Origin: Planctomycetota bacterium
Lineage (GTDB): Bacteria; Planctomycetota; B15-G4
Assembly (NCBI GenBank): GCA_021604805.1
Contig: BQJR01000003.1
Span: 930,001-994,000 of the forward strand
Reading direction: 5' to 3'
DNA: 64,000 bases
Part shown: positions 47,825-56,930 of the stretch, in pieces
Numbering within the stretch: position 1 is the stretch's first letter
Layout: each line of letters opens with the position of its first letter
Notes under the pieces: model-generated
The model's database searches: none
The model's input: the letters and a program-made list of their open reading frames with translations, nothing else
What the model was told of the DNA's origin: nothing
Made by a program: the position numbers and the translations under genes

Positions 47825-49693
47825 TCAACGCGCAAGCGTCCAGCCGCTCAAGTCCACGTGGATGATGCGTTCCTCGCCGGGCTCGAGCCACAACTCCTGT
47901 TCGGAGAGCCAGGCTTCGGGGCAGGGGCCGCGACCGTCGGGCACGCCCGCGAGGCCGACGCGCAGGGTGAGTGCGTGATCTGGGCGCAACAACTCCAGCG
48001 ACCAGCGAGGGCGCGCCGAGATCTCGGACACGCTGCCTTCGCGCCGGTCGGCAGCGTCGCGTTGAGGGAAGGCACTCTCCGACTTCGAGCGCTGAGCGTC
48101 CGCGATCGCGCGTTCGTAACCGAAGTACTCGTCCCAGTTCACGCGATCGCGATACTGCGGATCCAGCGCGATCGGATCCTCGCCGGTGAGTTCGAACTTG
48201 AGCTGCCAGCCGGCCTGCACCTCGCGCGCATCCCAGGGCCCGTGCGCGATCACGGTCAGGCGCGTGTCCGACTCGAGGCGCACTTCGATCGCTTCAGTCG
48301 ACGGTTCGGGCGGCAACTCCACACCGCACGACAGGAAACCGTCGGCGGAGACACGCACCCGCCCCGCACCCAACTTGGATTGCACCACCGTGATCGAGCC
48401 GGACTCGTCGGCGCTCGGCACGCGCCCGCCGAGGTTGCGAGCTGTCTGCTGAATCGTTGTCACATGTGCACCTGGAATCGGCGCGCCGCGCTCGTCGAGC
48501 ACGCGCAGCAGCCACACACGATCGTGCTGCAACACGAGGTCGCCGAGATCGTGATCGCGCGTGAGGTCCGTGAGTTTCGCGCTCGCTTCCACCCAACGAC
48601 CGTCCCGGGAGCGCACGACCAAGTCGAACTGTTGCGCCACCATGCGCCAGCGCGGGCGACGCTCCGCCGCGTGATCAGCGATCGGAATGCTGAAGCGGGC
48701 ATCGCTGTCGAGCGTGACGCGAGAGGGCTCGGGGAATCGGCTCTCGCCACGCGAGACGTCGCCGTTGTCATCGATCCAACCGAGCGTGGGTGTTGCGCTG
48801 AGGTCGACGCTGGCTTCGGCGACAGGACGCCCGTCGAGATCCACGACGCGACCGTGCAAGCGCGGCGGCGAGTGCAGCGCGAGCACGACGTCGACGGTGT
48901 CGGCCGCAACGCGCACCGGTTGCGACGTGCTGCGCGCGCGGTCGATCCAGTAAGCGCCCGGCGCACGGAACTCGAGCTCGGCGCCGGTCGGCACGCTCGA
49001 CAACTCGAAGCGACCGTCGGGATCGGTCGGGATGCCGGAGTTCACTTCGAGCCGCGCCTCGTTCGGCAGCGTGAACGCTCGCAGCCGCTGCCACGGCGAG
49101 TTCCACGGTGGACGGTCGAAGCCCTCGCTGAGCAGCTCGATCACGAACTCGCGGTCCGGCGGCGCGCCGTCGATGAGCACCATTCCGCGGAGCGTTTCAC
49201 CGTCGGGCAAGCGCAAGTCGTGCGCGCCGCGCGCACGTTCGAGCGCAAAGCTCTCGATCGCCGAGGTCACGCCGCGCACGAAGACCGTGGCTGCGCGATC
49301 GAACCCGCGGTGACGCCACACGCCGTCGGGATCCACGTCGCCCTCGGAGATCAGGATGTCTTGGTCATCCACGAGCACGATGCGCGCGCGACGCGCGGGC
49401 CGACCGTCGGGGCGCAGCACGCGCACGTTGAGCTGGCCGCTGGGCGTGGCCGCGTCGAACGCTGCGGTCGCATCCGGCAGCGCGAGCGCTTCAGGTTCGT
49501 TGCCGACGTCAAACAACTCGAGCGTCACGTCACCGGATTCGCTGTGCTCAGCGGACAGATCGGCCGCGCGCAGGGCCACGGGCGGAGTGGACTTGTCGCC
49601 CGAGAAGTGTGCGCCCGACCACAACCACCACGCGGCGAACAGCGCGAAACCCAAGGCGGTGAGCGCGACGGTTCTGCTCCTGGATCGATGCAT
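47825..49693 (-). CDS. Array protein P5: anchored carboxypeptidase-regulatory-like protein
   Basis: A 622-residue protein starting MHRSRSRTVALTALGFALFA, basic end plus one helix. Landmarks: NVRVLRPDGRPARRARIVLV near residue 88, HDLRLPDGETLRGMVLIDGA near 155, ALHSPPRLHGRVVDLDGRPV near 275, TRDHDLGDLVLQHDRVW near 375, and the cap LWLEPGEERIIHVDLS. P5 and P6 share a distinctive first module in which HAHG is replaced by LR-DG-PA, marking them as a pair. An in-frame ATG at 49720 would add nine residues; 49693 gives the better signal. Function unknown. Confidence 0.85.
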   Translation of the reverse strand: MHRSRSRTVALTALGFALFAAWWLWSGAHFSGDKSTPPVALRAADLSAEHSESGDVTLELFDVGNEPEALALPDATAAFDAATPSGQLNVRVLRPDGRPARRARIVLVDDQDILISEGDVDPDGVWRHRGFDRAATVFVRGVTSAIESFALERARGAHDLRLPDGETLRGMVLIDGAPPDREFVIELLSEGFDRPPWNSPWQRLRAFTLPNEARLEVNSGIPTDPDGRFELSSVPTGAELEFRAPGAYWIDRARSTSQPVRVAADTVDVVLALHSPPRLHGRVVDLDGRPVAEASVDLSATPTLGWIDDNGDVSRGESRFPEPSRVTLDSDARFSIPIADHAAERRPRWRMVAQQFDLVVRSRDGRWVEASAKLTDLTRDHDLGDLVLQHDRVWLLRVLDERGAPIPGAHVTTIQQTARNLGGRVPSADESGSITVVQSKLGAGRVRVSADGFLSCGVELPPEPSTEAIEVRLESDTRLTVIAHGPWDAREVQAGWQLKFELTGEDPIALDPQYRDRVNWDEYFGYERAIADAQRSKSESAFPQRDAADRREGSVSEISARPRWSLELLRPDHALTLRVGLAGVPDGRGPCPEAWLSEQELWLEPGEERIIHVDLSGWTLAR

Positions 49694-49924
49694 TCGTGCA
49701 CTCCCGTCGCTACGAGCCAACCCGATGCCCGCTGGACGACGCGCTCAGCCTCGCGACGCGTCGGCGGCTTCGGCGCGCTTCGGTGACGCGCCCAGCCCCA
49801 GCCTTTAACGAGCACGCGGCGGGAGTGTGGGCTCGCCGGCCAGCGCGAAGTCGCTCGCGATCTGTGCTCGTCCCCGCGCGCTGCTCGGCGTTCATGCCGC
49901 GCGCGGCTCGGCGCGAAGCGACGC

Positions 49925-51775
49925 TCAACGCAGCGTTCGCCACGCGCTCAAGTCGGCCTTGATGACGCGCTGCTCGCCGGGTTCGAGCCAGACGTCCTGC
50001 TCCCAGAGCCAACCCTCGGGGGTCGCGCCTTCCGTTTCGGGGACGCGTGTGAGCGTTGCGCGCAGGGTCAACGGGTGATGCGCGCGCAGGTCGTTGAAGG
50101 TGTGCTGGTTGGTCCAGGAGGCACTCGTGAACTTCACTCTCGTGCCTTCCAGCAGGCTGGGATTCTCTGCCCAGCCTTCAGGGAGTTCGTCCTCACCATC
50201 GGCACCGAAGGAGCTGCCGGCAAAGTAGCCGAGCGCCCGCATTTGGAACACCCCCTGCGTCATGTACAGCGGCGCCCGTCCCGCCAGCGCGAAACCGAAG
50301 GCGAAGCCGTCGTCCGAGTTCGAGCTTCCCCACGGGCCGATGACTGTCAGAGTCACCATCGTCTCGCGCGCGAGCACGACCTCGATCGGTTCAGGTGGAG
50401 GCAGACCGGGGAGATCCACGCTCGCGGACTTGTACCTCCACGCGCTGACGTTGGCGCGACCAGCGCGGACAACCCACTCCGGAAGCTCGACGCGACCGTC
50501 GGCATCGCTCAGGAACCGCCTACTGACGAAGCCGTGGATCGGCATCGTTGCCGTTGTCACCGTGGCGTCCTGTACGGGGTTGCCCGCTTGGTCGCGCACC
50601 ACGATCACCCAGCGATGACCCGGCTGCAGCACCAAGTCGCCGAGGTCGTGATCCCGCGTGAAGTCGTCGATCTCGACACGCGCTTCAGCCCACGCTCCCG
50701 TGGGATCCGTCGCTACGATGTGGAACGCTTCCAAGCTCAGCCCTCCGAACTGTCGCTTGCTCGCGATCGGATCGCCGAGGGCATGCGCGAAGCGAGCCGC
50801 TTCGTCGAGTGCGAGATCCTCTGTGTTCGACAACATGCTGCCGCCGGGCACCTCCTCGCCGGGAATCCGGGGCTTCCCCATCCGCATCTCCAAGCCCACC
50901 TCGATCACCGCATCCGGCCGCGGCCGACCGTCGGCATCGACGATCCGACCACGTAGCATCGGCGGCGAACGCAACGCGAGCACGACGTCATCGTGCGGAG
51001 CCTGCACGGGCAGTGACGTGGAGTTCTCCTCGTCGATCTCATAGAGGTAGGACGGGAGGATCTCGACGCTCGTGCCGGGCGCGATGCCAGCGAGCTCGAA
51101 GTTGCCCGCTGCGTCGGTCACGACGCCGCGCATGAAGCGCGCGACGGGTTCACCACGGCGTCGGAACACGCTCGGCCGCTCAGCGTAACCATCCCACGGG
51201 TAGTCCGCGTCGGTCGGTGAGCGCACTGCGAGCAAGAAGGAGCGCGTGGGCGGCGCGCCGTCGATGAGCACGCGGCCTTTGATGCGCACGCCTTCCGGGA
51301 GCACCAAGTCGTGCAAGCCGCGCGCTGGCTCGACGACGAAGCGTTCGATCTCCGGCGAGACACCGCGCACGAACACCTCGAGTGCGCCGTCGTGGCCATC
51401 GTGCTGCCACGTGCCTTGCGCATCGACGTCGCCTTCAGCGAACAAGGCTTGTTCGTCGTCGTAGACGGCGAGACGCGCGCGCAGCGCTGGAGTTCCGTCG
51501 CTGCGCAGCACGCGCAACGCGAGTGGCAGCGGAGCTGCTGGAGTCAGCGCTTCGGCTGAAGCGAACTCGGTCGCCGGGAGCGTGGCGTCCGCATCGGTAA
51601 CGGGCAACTCAGCGGGTAACTCATGCTTGGGCAGGCCTGCGTCAACTTTTGAGTCGAGAATCGCAGGCGCTCTCAGCGCGGGAGCCGGTCGCGGCTGCGC
51701 GTCGCTCCAAAACCAGAGCGCGAGCAGAGTCGCCGCTATGCCGACACCGCAAGCTGCGAGCGAGCGACGACTCAC
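49925..51775 (-). CDS. Array protein P6: anchored carboxypeptidase-regulatory-like protein
   Basis: A 616-residue protein with a GTG start and one N-terminal helix (LAACGVGIAATLLALWFW). Landmarks: LRVLRSDGTPALRARLAVYD near residue 86, HDLVLPEGVRIKGRVLIDGA near 155, PHDDVVLALRSPPMLRGRIV near 260, TRDHDLGDLVLQPGHRW near 380, and the cap VWLEPGEQRVIKADLS. It pairs with P5 by its first module and by the DLGDLVLQ motif. A gap of 231 bases separates it from P5, in which no gene or clear signal was seen. Function unknown. Confidence 0.85.
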   Translation of the reverse strand: MSRRSLAACGVGIAATLLALWFWSDAQPRPAPALRAPAILDSKVDAGLPKHELPAELPVTDADATLPATEFASAEALTPAAPLPLALRVLRSDGTPALRARLAVYDDEQALFAEGDVDAQGTWQHDGHDGALEVFVRGVSPEIERFVVEPARGLHDLVLPEGVRIKGRVLIDGAPPTRSFLLAVRSPTDADYPWDGYAERPSVFRRRGEPVARFMRGVVTDAAGNFELAGIAPGTSVEILPSYLYEIDEENSTSLPVQAPHDDVVLALRSPPMLRGRIVDADGRPRPDAVIEVGLEMRMGKPRIPGEEVPGGSMLSNTEDLALDEAARFAHALGDPIASKRQFGGLSLEAFHIVATDPTGAWAEARVEIDDFTRDHDLGDLVLQPGHRWVIVVRDQAGNPVQDATVTTATMPIHGFVSRRFLSDADGRVELPEWVVRAGRANVSAWRYKSASVDLPGLPPPEPIEVVLARETMVTLTVIGPWGSSNSDDGFAFGFALAGRAPLYMTQGVFQMRALGYFAGSSFGADGEDELPEGWAENPSLLEGTRVKFTSASWTNQHTFNDLRAHHPLTLRATLTRVPETEGATPEGWLWEQDVWLEPGEQRVIKADLSAWRTLR

Positions 51776-51843
51776 GGACTCCCTCCCGGCATGTCAGCGC
51801 TCTCTCAGAGTTGTCTCACTCGGGCGACCGACCGTCAGCGCGA

Positions 51844-53055
51844 CTACGGCGTCTCGACGCCCACCCCCACCCGATCGATCCCGTCGTCGAAGCTCACGAC
51901 GTAGAGTTCGCCGGCGTCGTCTTCGCCGAAGCTGCTGATCTCTTTCATGGTCTTGCCGAGGTTCTCTTCGACGTAGCCGCCTTCGCCGTCGGGGCGCAGG
52001 GTCCAGAGCGTGCCGAAGGCGTAGTCGGCGAAGAAGTAGGTGCCTTGGAGCGACGGGTGCGACGGGCCGCGGTACACGTAACCGCCGGTGACCGAGATGC
52101 CTTCGCTGCGCGGGTACTCGGCGACGGGCGGGATGTGTGTCGCACCTTCGCGCAGCTCGACGCCACCTTTGAAAGTGTGCGCGGCTTCGAAGGTGTTCCA
52201 GCCGTAGTTGCCGCCGCGCACGATGACGTCGATCTCCTCGTACTTGTTCTGGCCGACGTCGCCGGCCCAGAGGTCGCCGTTGGCGCGGTCGAAGGCGAAG
52301 CGCCAGACGTTGCGCAAGCCGTAGGCCCAGATTTCGCCGCGCGCGCCGTCTTCGCTCACGAAGGGATTGTCGTCGGGCACTTCGTAGCCGTCGATCTCGG
52401 GTGACACGCGCACGCGCAGGATCTTGCCGAGCCAGGTGCTGAGGTCTTGCCCGGCTTCGAGCGGATCGTTGGCCGCGCCGCCGTCGCCGAACGCGATGTA
52501 GAGGTAGCCGTCGGGCCCGAAGTCGATCATGCCGCCATTGTGATTGCGGTACGGCTGCTTCTGGACGAGCACGACTTCTTCGCTGTCGGGGTCGGCCTTG
52601 TTCCGATCGCTGGCATCCACGAAGAAGCGCGACACCACGCCGTGACGATCGCGCTCGGTGCTCGAGTAGTGCACGTAGAAGGCGCCGCTCTCGGCGTAGT
52701 CGTCGGGGAAGGTGAGTCCGAGCAAACCCTCTTCGTTGAAGGTGCGATCGGTGCGGCTGCTGATGTCGAGGAACACGGAGACGTCGTCTTCGGTGACGTC
52801 GTCGCGATTCGGGAACACGTGGATCACGCCGTGTTGTTCGAGCACGAAGAGGCGGTCGGTGCCGTCGCCCGCGCCGGTGAGGAACACGGGGCGCCGGAAG
52901 TCGAGCACGGGGAAGGCGCGAGTGACGGTGATCGCGGCGGTCGCATCGTCGGGCGCGACCCAGTCGTCGGGCGTGCAGGCCGCGAGCGGGGACGTGGCGA
53001 GCGCGAGGGTCAGCGCGAGCGAGAACATTGGGAGCGTGTTGCGGGAGAGGAGCAT
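51844..53055 (-). CDS. PQQ-dependent sugar dehydrogenase (glucose/sorbosone type), lipoprotein
   Basis: A 403-residue beta-propeller protein with a lipoprotein signal (ALTLALATSPLAACTPD, Cys near residue 27). The family signature region reads FRRPVFLTGAGDGTDRLFVL near residue 53, followed by NEEGLLGLTFPDDYAESGAF, YRNHNGGMIDFGPDGYLYIA and GDGGAANDPLEAGQDLSTW. Members oxidise aldoses using pyrroloquinoline quinone in the periplasm. In many planctomycetes such proteins are of unproven activity, and the catalytic His and Arg could not be placed with certainty. TACAAT (53062-53067) ends 6 nt before the ATG, so the mRNA may be leaderless. It interrupts the P array between P6 and P7. Confidence 0.88.
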   Translation of the reverse strand: MLLSRNTLPMFSLALTLALATSPLAACTPDDWVAPDDATAAITVTRAFPVLDFRRPVFLTGAGDGTDRLFVLEQHGVIHVFPNRDDVTEDDVSVFLDISSRTDRTFNEEGLLGLTFPDDYAESGAFYVHYSSTERDRHGVVSRFFVDASDRNKADPDSEEVVLVQKQPYRNHNGGMIDFGPDGYLYIAFGDGGAANDPLEAGQDLSTWLGKILRVRVSPEIDGYEVPDDNPFVSEDGARGEIWAYGLRNVWRFAFDRANGDLWAGDVGQNKYEEIDVIVRGGNYGWNTFEAAHTFKGGVELREGATHIPPVAEYPRSEGISVTGGYVYRGPSHPSLQGTYFFADYAFGTLWTLRPDGEGGYVEENLGKTMKEISSFGEDDAGELYVVSFDDGIDRVGVGVETP

Positions 53056-53061
53056 GCGCAG

Positions 53062-53067
53062 ATTGTA
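53062..53067 (-). promoter_or_regulatory. Putative -10 element 6 nt before the sugar dehydrogenase start
   Basis: TACAAT on the minus strand ends 6 nt before the ATG at 53055. The predicted transcript would start at or next to the A of the ATG. No ribosome-binding site fits in the remaining space. Confidence 0.45.
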
Positions 53068-53121
53068 GCGGGTGGCGCGGGTGAGTTGTGGGTGTGCGAC
53101 ACCGGTCGCGATCGAGCCGAC

Positions 53122-55047
53122 TTACTGCTTCGGCTCCAACCCACTCATGTCCACGTGCACCGTGCGGTGTTCACCTGGTTCGAACCAGAAGCGTCCGCCG
53201 CGCCAGCGGACGCCGGTTTCGATCGGGCCGAAGGTTTCGGGCGCTTCGAAGAGCGTCAGCTCGAGCGTGATCGGGTGGTTGGCGCGTAGGCCCTCGAGCA
53301 GCATCGAGTTGGTCTCGGACTCGTAGCCGAGCATCTGGTAGTCGGGGTTCGTGGTGTTCGTGCTGATTGAGTCGTCGCCCGCCCAGTCGAGTCGTAGGGA
53401 GTTCAGTGCGCCGAGATTCTCGCCGGCATATCCGCTGCGGGCGGGCGGCAAGCTCGCGTCGGTGAACAGCGGCGGCGGTCCCCAGAGGTCGAGCCTCCAG
53501 TACCAACCCGGCGTGTCTTCGAAGCCGGCGGGCCAGGTCACGATCACTTCGAGCACAACTGCGGGCGAGAGCTCGACCACGATCGGCGCGCTGGGTGCTT
53601 GCTCGGGCAGCGCGATGCGCGCGGTCTCGTAGCCACGCGCGACGACCGTCAGCAGGGCGACATCCGTGTCGAAGAAGTCGAAGGCAACGAAGCCGCGCTC
53701 ATCCGTGCGGTAGGTACGCGCCAAGCCGGACTCGCTGTGGTCCGTGCGCAGACGTGCGTCTTCCAGCGGCGCACCGAGTTCGTCGACGACGCGCACGATG
53801 AAGCGCGGTTGCAGCTTCAGCACGAGGTCGCCGACGTCGTGACTCATGTCGGCGGCGAGTTCGCGCACGCGCAACACCGCGCGCCGCTCGTCACCAGCGC
53901 TGGCGATGAGGTCCACGTCGATGCGCGGGTCGGGGTCGAGGACTTCGAGGTGGGGCTCGGGCGGTTCGCGCGAGTAGCTAGATGCGTGGAACGGGATGCG
54001 GAAGCGACCTTGCTCGTCGCAGGTCGCTGCGTAGAGTTCCCACACGCTCGAGACGCGCTTGGGAACCGGCTCGAGTTCGTTCGACTCGTTGATGCGCGAC
54101 CACCAACGCAGCTGACGTTCCACAGTTTGCAGCTCGATGTCTGCGCCGGGCACCGGCACTCCGGCTGCGTCCACGACTCGGCCGACTAAGAAAGGTGGCG
54201 ACTCCCATTCGAGCAGCACGTCTGCGGCGGGCGCCGTGATCGGTTGCGGTGTTGAGCGCGGCGAGTGGCGAAAGGCGCCCCAGGCCGTGCCGATGCGGTA
54301 CGTCGCGCCAGCCTCCAAACCCGAAAAGGTGAAGCGGCCGGCGGCGTCTGCGTAGCAACCACGCACGTACGCGTCCCCGACTTCGCTGTACACATGTCCT
54401 TCCAGCCACGCGAGCTCGAGCAAGCGGTCGGCGCCTGCGAGCGGCATACCGGCCGGCGGTTCGTCCCAGTACTCGTAGCCCTTGAAGCCGAGCGCGAGCG
54501 GTTGAAGCAGACGAGGCACCGCGCCGTCCACGAGCACACGGCCGCTGATCACTGCGCCTTCGGGCAGCGTGAGCGTGTGCTCGCCGCGCGCGACGTCGAG
54601 ATCGAAACGCTCGGCCCGCGGCGTGACGCCGACCACGAAGAACGCCGCCGGTGCGTCGAGGCCGGGGTGCGACCAGGCGCCACGTTCGTCGAGCACCCCT
54701 TCGGCGACGTAGCGCAGCGGCTCCGGCGTGTAGAGCCCGACGCGCGCGCCCGTCGCCGGGACACCGTGCGCATGCTCCACGCGGATCGCGAGCGGGCCCG
54801 TGGGCGGCGTGACGCTGGCGCCTGCCGGGAGCTCGAGCGCTTGCGGATCCGCGAGGAACGACGCGTGCGCGGCTATCGCTGCCGACGGTTCGGGCAGGAC
54901 ATCGACCACGTCGTCACCACGCGATCTCTCGAGACCTGGTGCAGTTCCAGCGCCGCCGCGATCTCCGGCGAGCCACCACACCGTGCCGACGATGAGCACG
55001 ACAAGTGCGAGCGCAACGAGCGCCGCGCGCCGCCCCGCGCGGCTCAC
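53122..55047 (-). CDS. Array protein P7: anchored carboxypeptidase-regulatory-like protein
   Basis: A 641-residue protein starting at GTG 55047, whose GTGA overlaps the P8 stop. The N-terminal helix is AALVALALVVLIVGTVWWLA (residues about 8-27). Landmarks: VEHAHGVPATGARVGLYT near residue 88, HTLTLPEGAVISGRVLVDGA near 155, ADVLLEWESPPFLVGRVVDA near 280, MSHDVGDLVLKLQPRF near 405 and the cap FWFEPGEHRTVHVDMS. The first module is almost identical to that of P8, with no insertions or deletions over 279 nt. An upstream in-frame start at 55128 would overlap P8 by 85 nt and is rejected. Function unknown. Confidence 0.85.
   Translation of the reverse strand: MSRAGRRAALVALALVVLIVGTVWWLAGDRGGAGTAPGLERSRGDDVVDVLPEPSAAIAAHASFLADPQALELPAGASVTPPTGPLAIRVEHAHGVPATGARVGLYTPEPLRYVAEGVLDERGAWSHPGLDAPAAFFVVGVTPRAERFDLDVARGEHTLTLPEGAVISGRVLVDGAVPRLLQPLALGFKGYEYWDEPPAGMPLAGADRLLELAWLEGHVYSEVGDAYVRGCYADAAGRFTFSGLEAGATYRIGTAWGAFRHSPRSTPQPITAPAADVLLEWESPPFLVGRVVDAAGVPVPGADIELQTVERQLRWWSRINESNELEPVPKRVSSVWELYAATCDEQGRFRIPFHASSYSREPPEPHLEVLDPDPRIDVDLIASAGDERRAVLRVRELAADMSHDVGDLVLKLQPRFIVRVVDELGAPLEDARLRTDHSESGLARTYRTDERGFVAFDFFDTDVALLTVVARGYETARIALPEQAPSAPIVVELSPAVVLEVIVTWPAGFEDTPGWYWRLDLWGPPPLFTDASLPPARSGYAGENLGALNSLRLDWAGDDSISTNTTNPDYQMLGYESETNSMLLEGLRANHPITLELTLFEAPETFGPIETGVRWRGGRFWFEPGEHRTVHVDMSGLEPKQ
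54531..54809. repeat. Intragenic duplicate in P7 of the P8 first module
   Basis: The 279-nt segment aligns without gaps to 56446-56724 in P8. Over its last 115 bases (54695-54809) I count about six substitutions, far fewer than in the rest of the two genes. Confidence 0.85.
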
Positions 55048-56930
55048 TGCTTCGGCTCCAAGGCGCTCATGTCCACGTGAATCGTGCGGTGCTCGCCGGG
55101 TTGCAGGGTCATCGGCTCGCCGACCCACCTCACGAACTCGGCGAGTTCGCCGAAGGACTCCGGCGCCTCGTGCAGAAAGAACTCCGGGCGCAGCGCGTTG
55201 CCCGGGCGCAGGCCCTCGATGATCATCGAGTCGGTGTGCGAGGAGTACCCCATCATGAAGTCTTCAGGGTTGCCGGAGTTCATGTCCAGCCCGTCCTTGC
55301 CTGCCCAGCCGAAGCGCAGGTGACTCATGGCGCCGTACCTCTCGTAACCGTGCCCCGCGCCTTCGGGCAACAGCGCGTCCTGGAACAACGGCTTGGCGCC
55401 CCACACCTCGAAGCGCCAGGTCCAGCCGCGCGTGTTCTGGAACCCTTCGGGCCACGTGACTTTCATCGTGAGCACGACGGCCGGCTGCACGCGCACCACG
55501 ATCGGCACGCCGGGCTGCTCGTCGGCGAGGAACACGCGGGCCGTGTCGTAGTCGCGCGCCACGATGGTCAGCGTGCCGAAGTCCACGTCGAAGTTGTCGA
55601 CGCGCGCGAGGCCGTTGGCGTCGGTACGCTCGATCAACGAGAGGTCCCCGTCGTTGTGGTGATCGATGCTCACGAGGGCGCCGGCGACGGGTTGGTCCAG
55701 CTCGTCGATCACGCGCACGAGGTACTGCTCGGATTCGCGCAGCACGAGGTCGCCGAGGTCGTGGCTGCGGCTGAGTTCGAGGCCTTCGAAGTGTTCGCGC
55801 GCGCGCAGGCCGTCGCTGCGTGCAGCGACGACTTCGAGGCCGAAGCGATCCGTGGCTGCGGCCGGGTCGAGTTCGGGTGAGGGCGCAAATCCCGTGTCGC
55901 CATAGTTGTGCATGAGCAGGCAGAAGCGACCCGACGCATCGGTGCGGACTTCGTAGCGCGGGTCGGGGTTAGCCTCGCTCACCACGCGCCACGGAGCGGC
56001 GGCGTCGTCACGGACCCACCTACGGCTCTCGTAGATCTCTGTCACGCGCACCGGCAGGTCGGCTTGCGGCACACCTGATGCGTCGATGACGCGTCCGCAG
56101 ATCAGCGACTCGGGTCCAGTGAACTCCAACAACAGGTCGGTTGCCGGGGCGGAGGTCGGCATGGGCGAGCTCGAGGAACGATTGAGTTGCCAGCCCCAAG
56201 GGCCCCACAACCATGTGTCCGTGCCAGGCGTGAGCGCGGAGATCACGAAGGCGCCGGACGCGTCGGTGTAGAAGCCGCGCGTGTTCGAGTCACCCGCAAC
56301 GCTCGTCAGCGCACCGCGCATCGCTACAGGTTCGAGCGCGCGATCCGCGCCGAAGAACTCGGAGAATCGCAGGGAGTCACCCCAGCGTTGGTCGCTTCCC
56401 TGTGAGAAGGCGAGCGGGAAGGGCGCGGTGGGCGCGGCGCCGTCGACGAGCACGCGCCCGCTGATCACCGCGCCTTCCGGCAAGGTGAACACGTGCTCGC
56501 CGCGCGCGATGTCGAGATCGAAACGCACGGCCCGCGGTGTCACGCCGACAACAAACAGCACTCCCGTACCATCGAAACCTGCGTGCGACCAAGCGCCACG
56601 CTCGTCGAGCACACCTTCGGCGACATAGCGCAGCGGCTCCGGCGTGTAGAGCCCGACGCGCGCGCCGGTCGCCGGGACGCCATGCGCATGCTCAACGCGG
56701 ATCGCGAGCGGGCCCGTGGGCGGCGCGTCGTTCGCTGCTGCGTTCGCGGCGACCTCGGCGAGCTCGACAGCGCGCTCCAGCGGCATCGGCGACGCGCCGC
56801 TTGGCGCGGGAACCGCCCCGCCGACGTCAGCGGCCACGTCTGCATCCTCCAACGGAACGATCTCGCCGTCGCTCACGCTGCGCTCGGTCATGAACCACAC
56901 GCAGGCCGCGAAGATCAGCGCGATCGCCAC
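55044..56930 (-). CDS. Array protein P8: anchored carboxypeptidase-regulatory-like protein
   Basis: At least 628 residues. The given start is GTG 56930, but it lies inside the membrane helix; a CTG at 56957 with GGGGAGG about 5 nt upstream gives a normal basic N-terminus (LKSRSALFTVAIALIFAACV) and may be the true start. Landmarks: VEHAHGVPATGARVGLYT, HVFTLPEGAVISGRVLVDGA, LSRSHDLGDLVLRESEQY, and the cap LQPGEHRTIHVDMS. It is the first gene of the P8-P7 coupled pair. Function unknown. Confidence 0.84.
   Translation of the reverse strand: MAIALIFAACVWFMTERSVSDGEIVPLEDADVAADVGGAVPAPSGASPMPLERAVELAEVAANAAANDAPPTGPLAIRVEHAHGVPATGARVGLYTPEPLRYVAEGVLDERGAWSHAGFDGTGVLFVVGVTPRAVRFDLDIARGEHVFTLPEGAVISGRVLVDGAAPTAPFPLAFSQGSDQRWGDSLRFSEFFGADRALEPVAMRGALTSVAGDSNTRGFYTDASGAFVISALTPGTDTWLWGPWGWQLNRSSSSPMPTSAPATDLLLEFTGPESLICGRVIDASGVPQADLPVRVTEIYESRRWVRDDAAAPWRVVSEANPDPRYEVRTDASGRFCLLMHNYGDTGFAPSPELDPAAATDRFGLEVVAARSDGLRAREHFEGLELSRSHDLGDLVLRESEQYLVRVIDELDQPVAGALVSIDHHNDGDLSLIERTDANGLARVDNFDVDFGTLTIVARDYDTARVFLADEQPGVPIVVRVQPAVVLTMKVTWPEGFQNTRGWTWRFEVWGAKPLFQDALLPEGAGHGYERYGAMSHLRFGWAGKDGLDMNSGNPEDFMMGYSSHTDSMIIEGLRPGNALRPEFFLHEAPESFGELAEFVRWVGEPMTLQPGEHRTIHVDMSALEPKQ
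56446..56724. repeat. Intragenic duplicate in P8 of the P7 first module
   Basis: Partner of 54531-54809, 1,915 bases away, in the same orientation and of equal length. The most conserved part is 56610-56724. Confidence 0.85.

Noticed and set aside
47822..49786. 654-residue plus-strand frame antisense to P5
   Set aside because: It mirrors P5, which has the shared array motifs on the minus strand; the antisense protein has no membrane or domain pattern.
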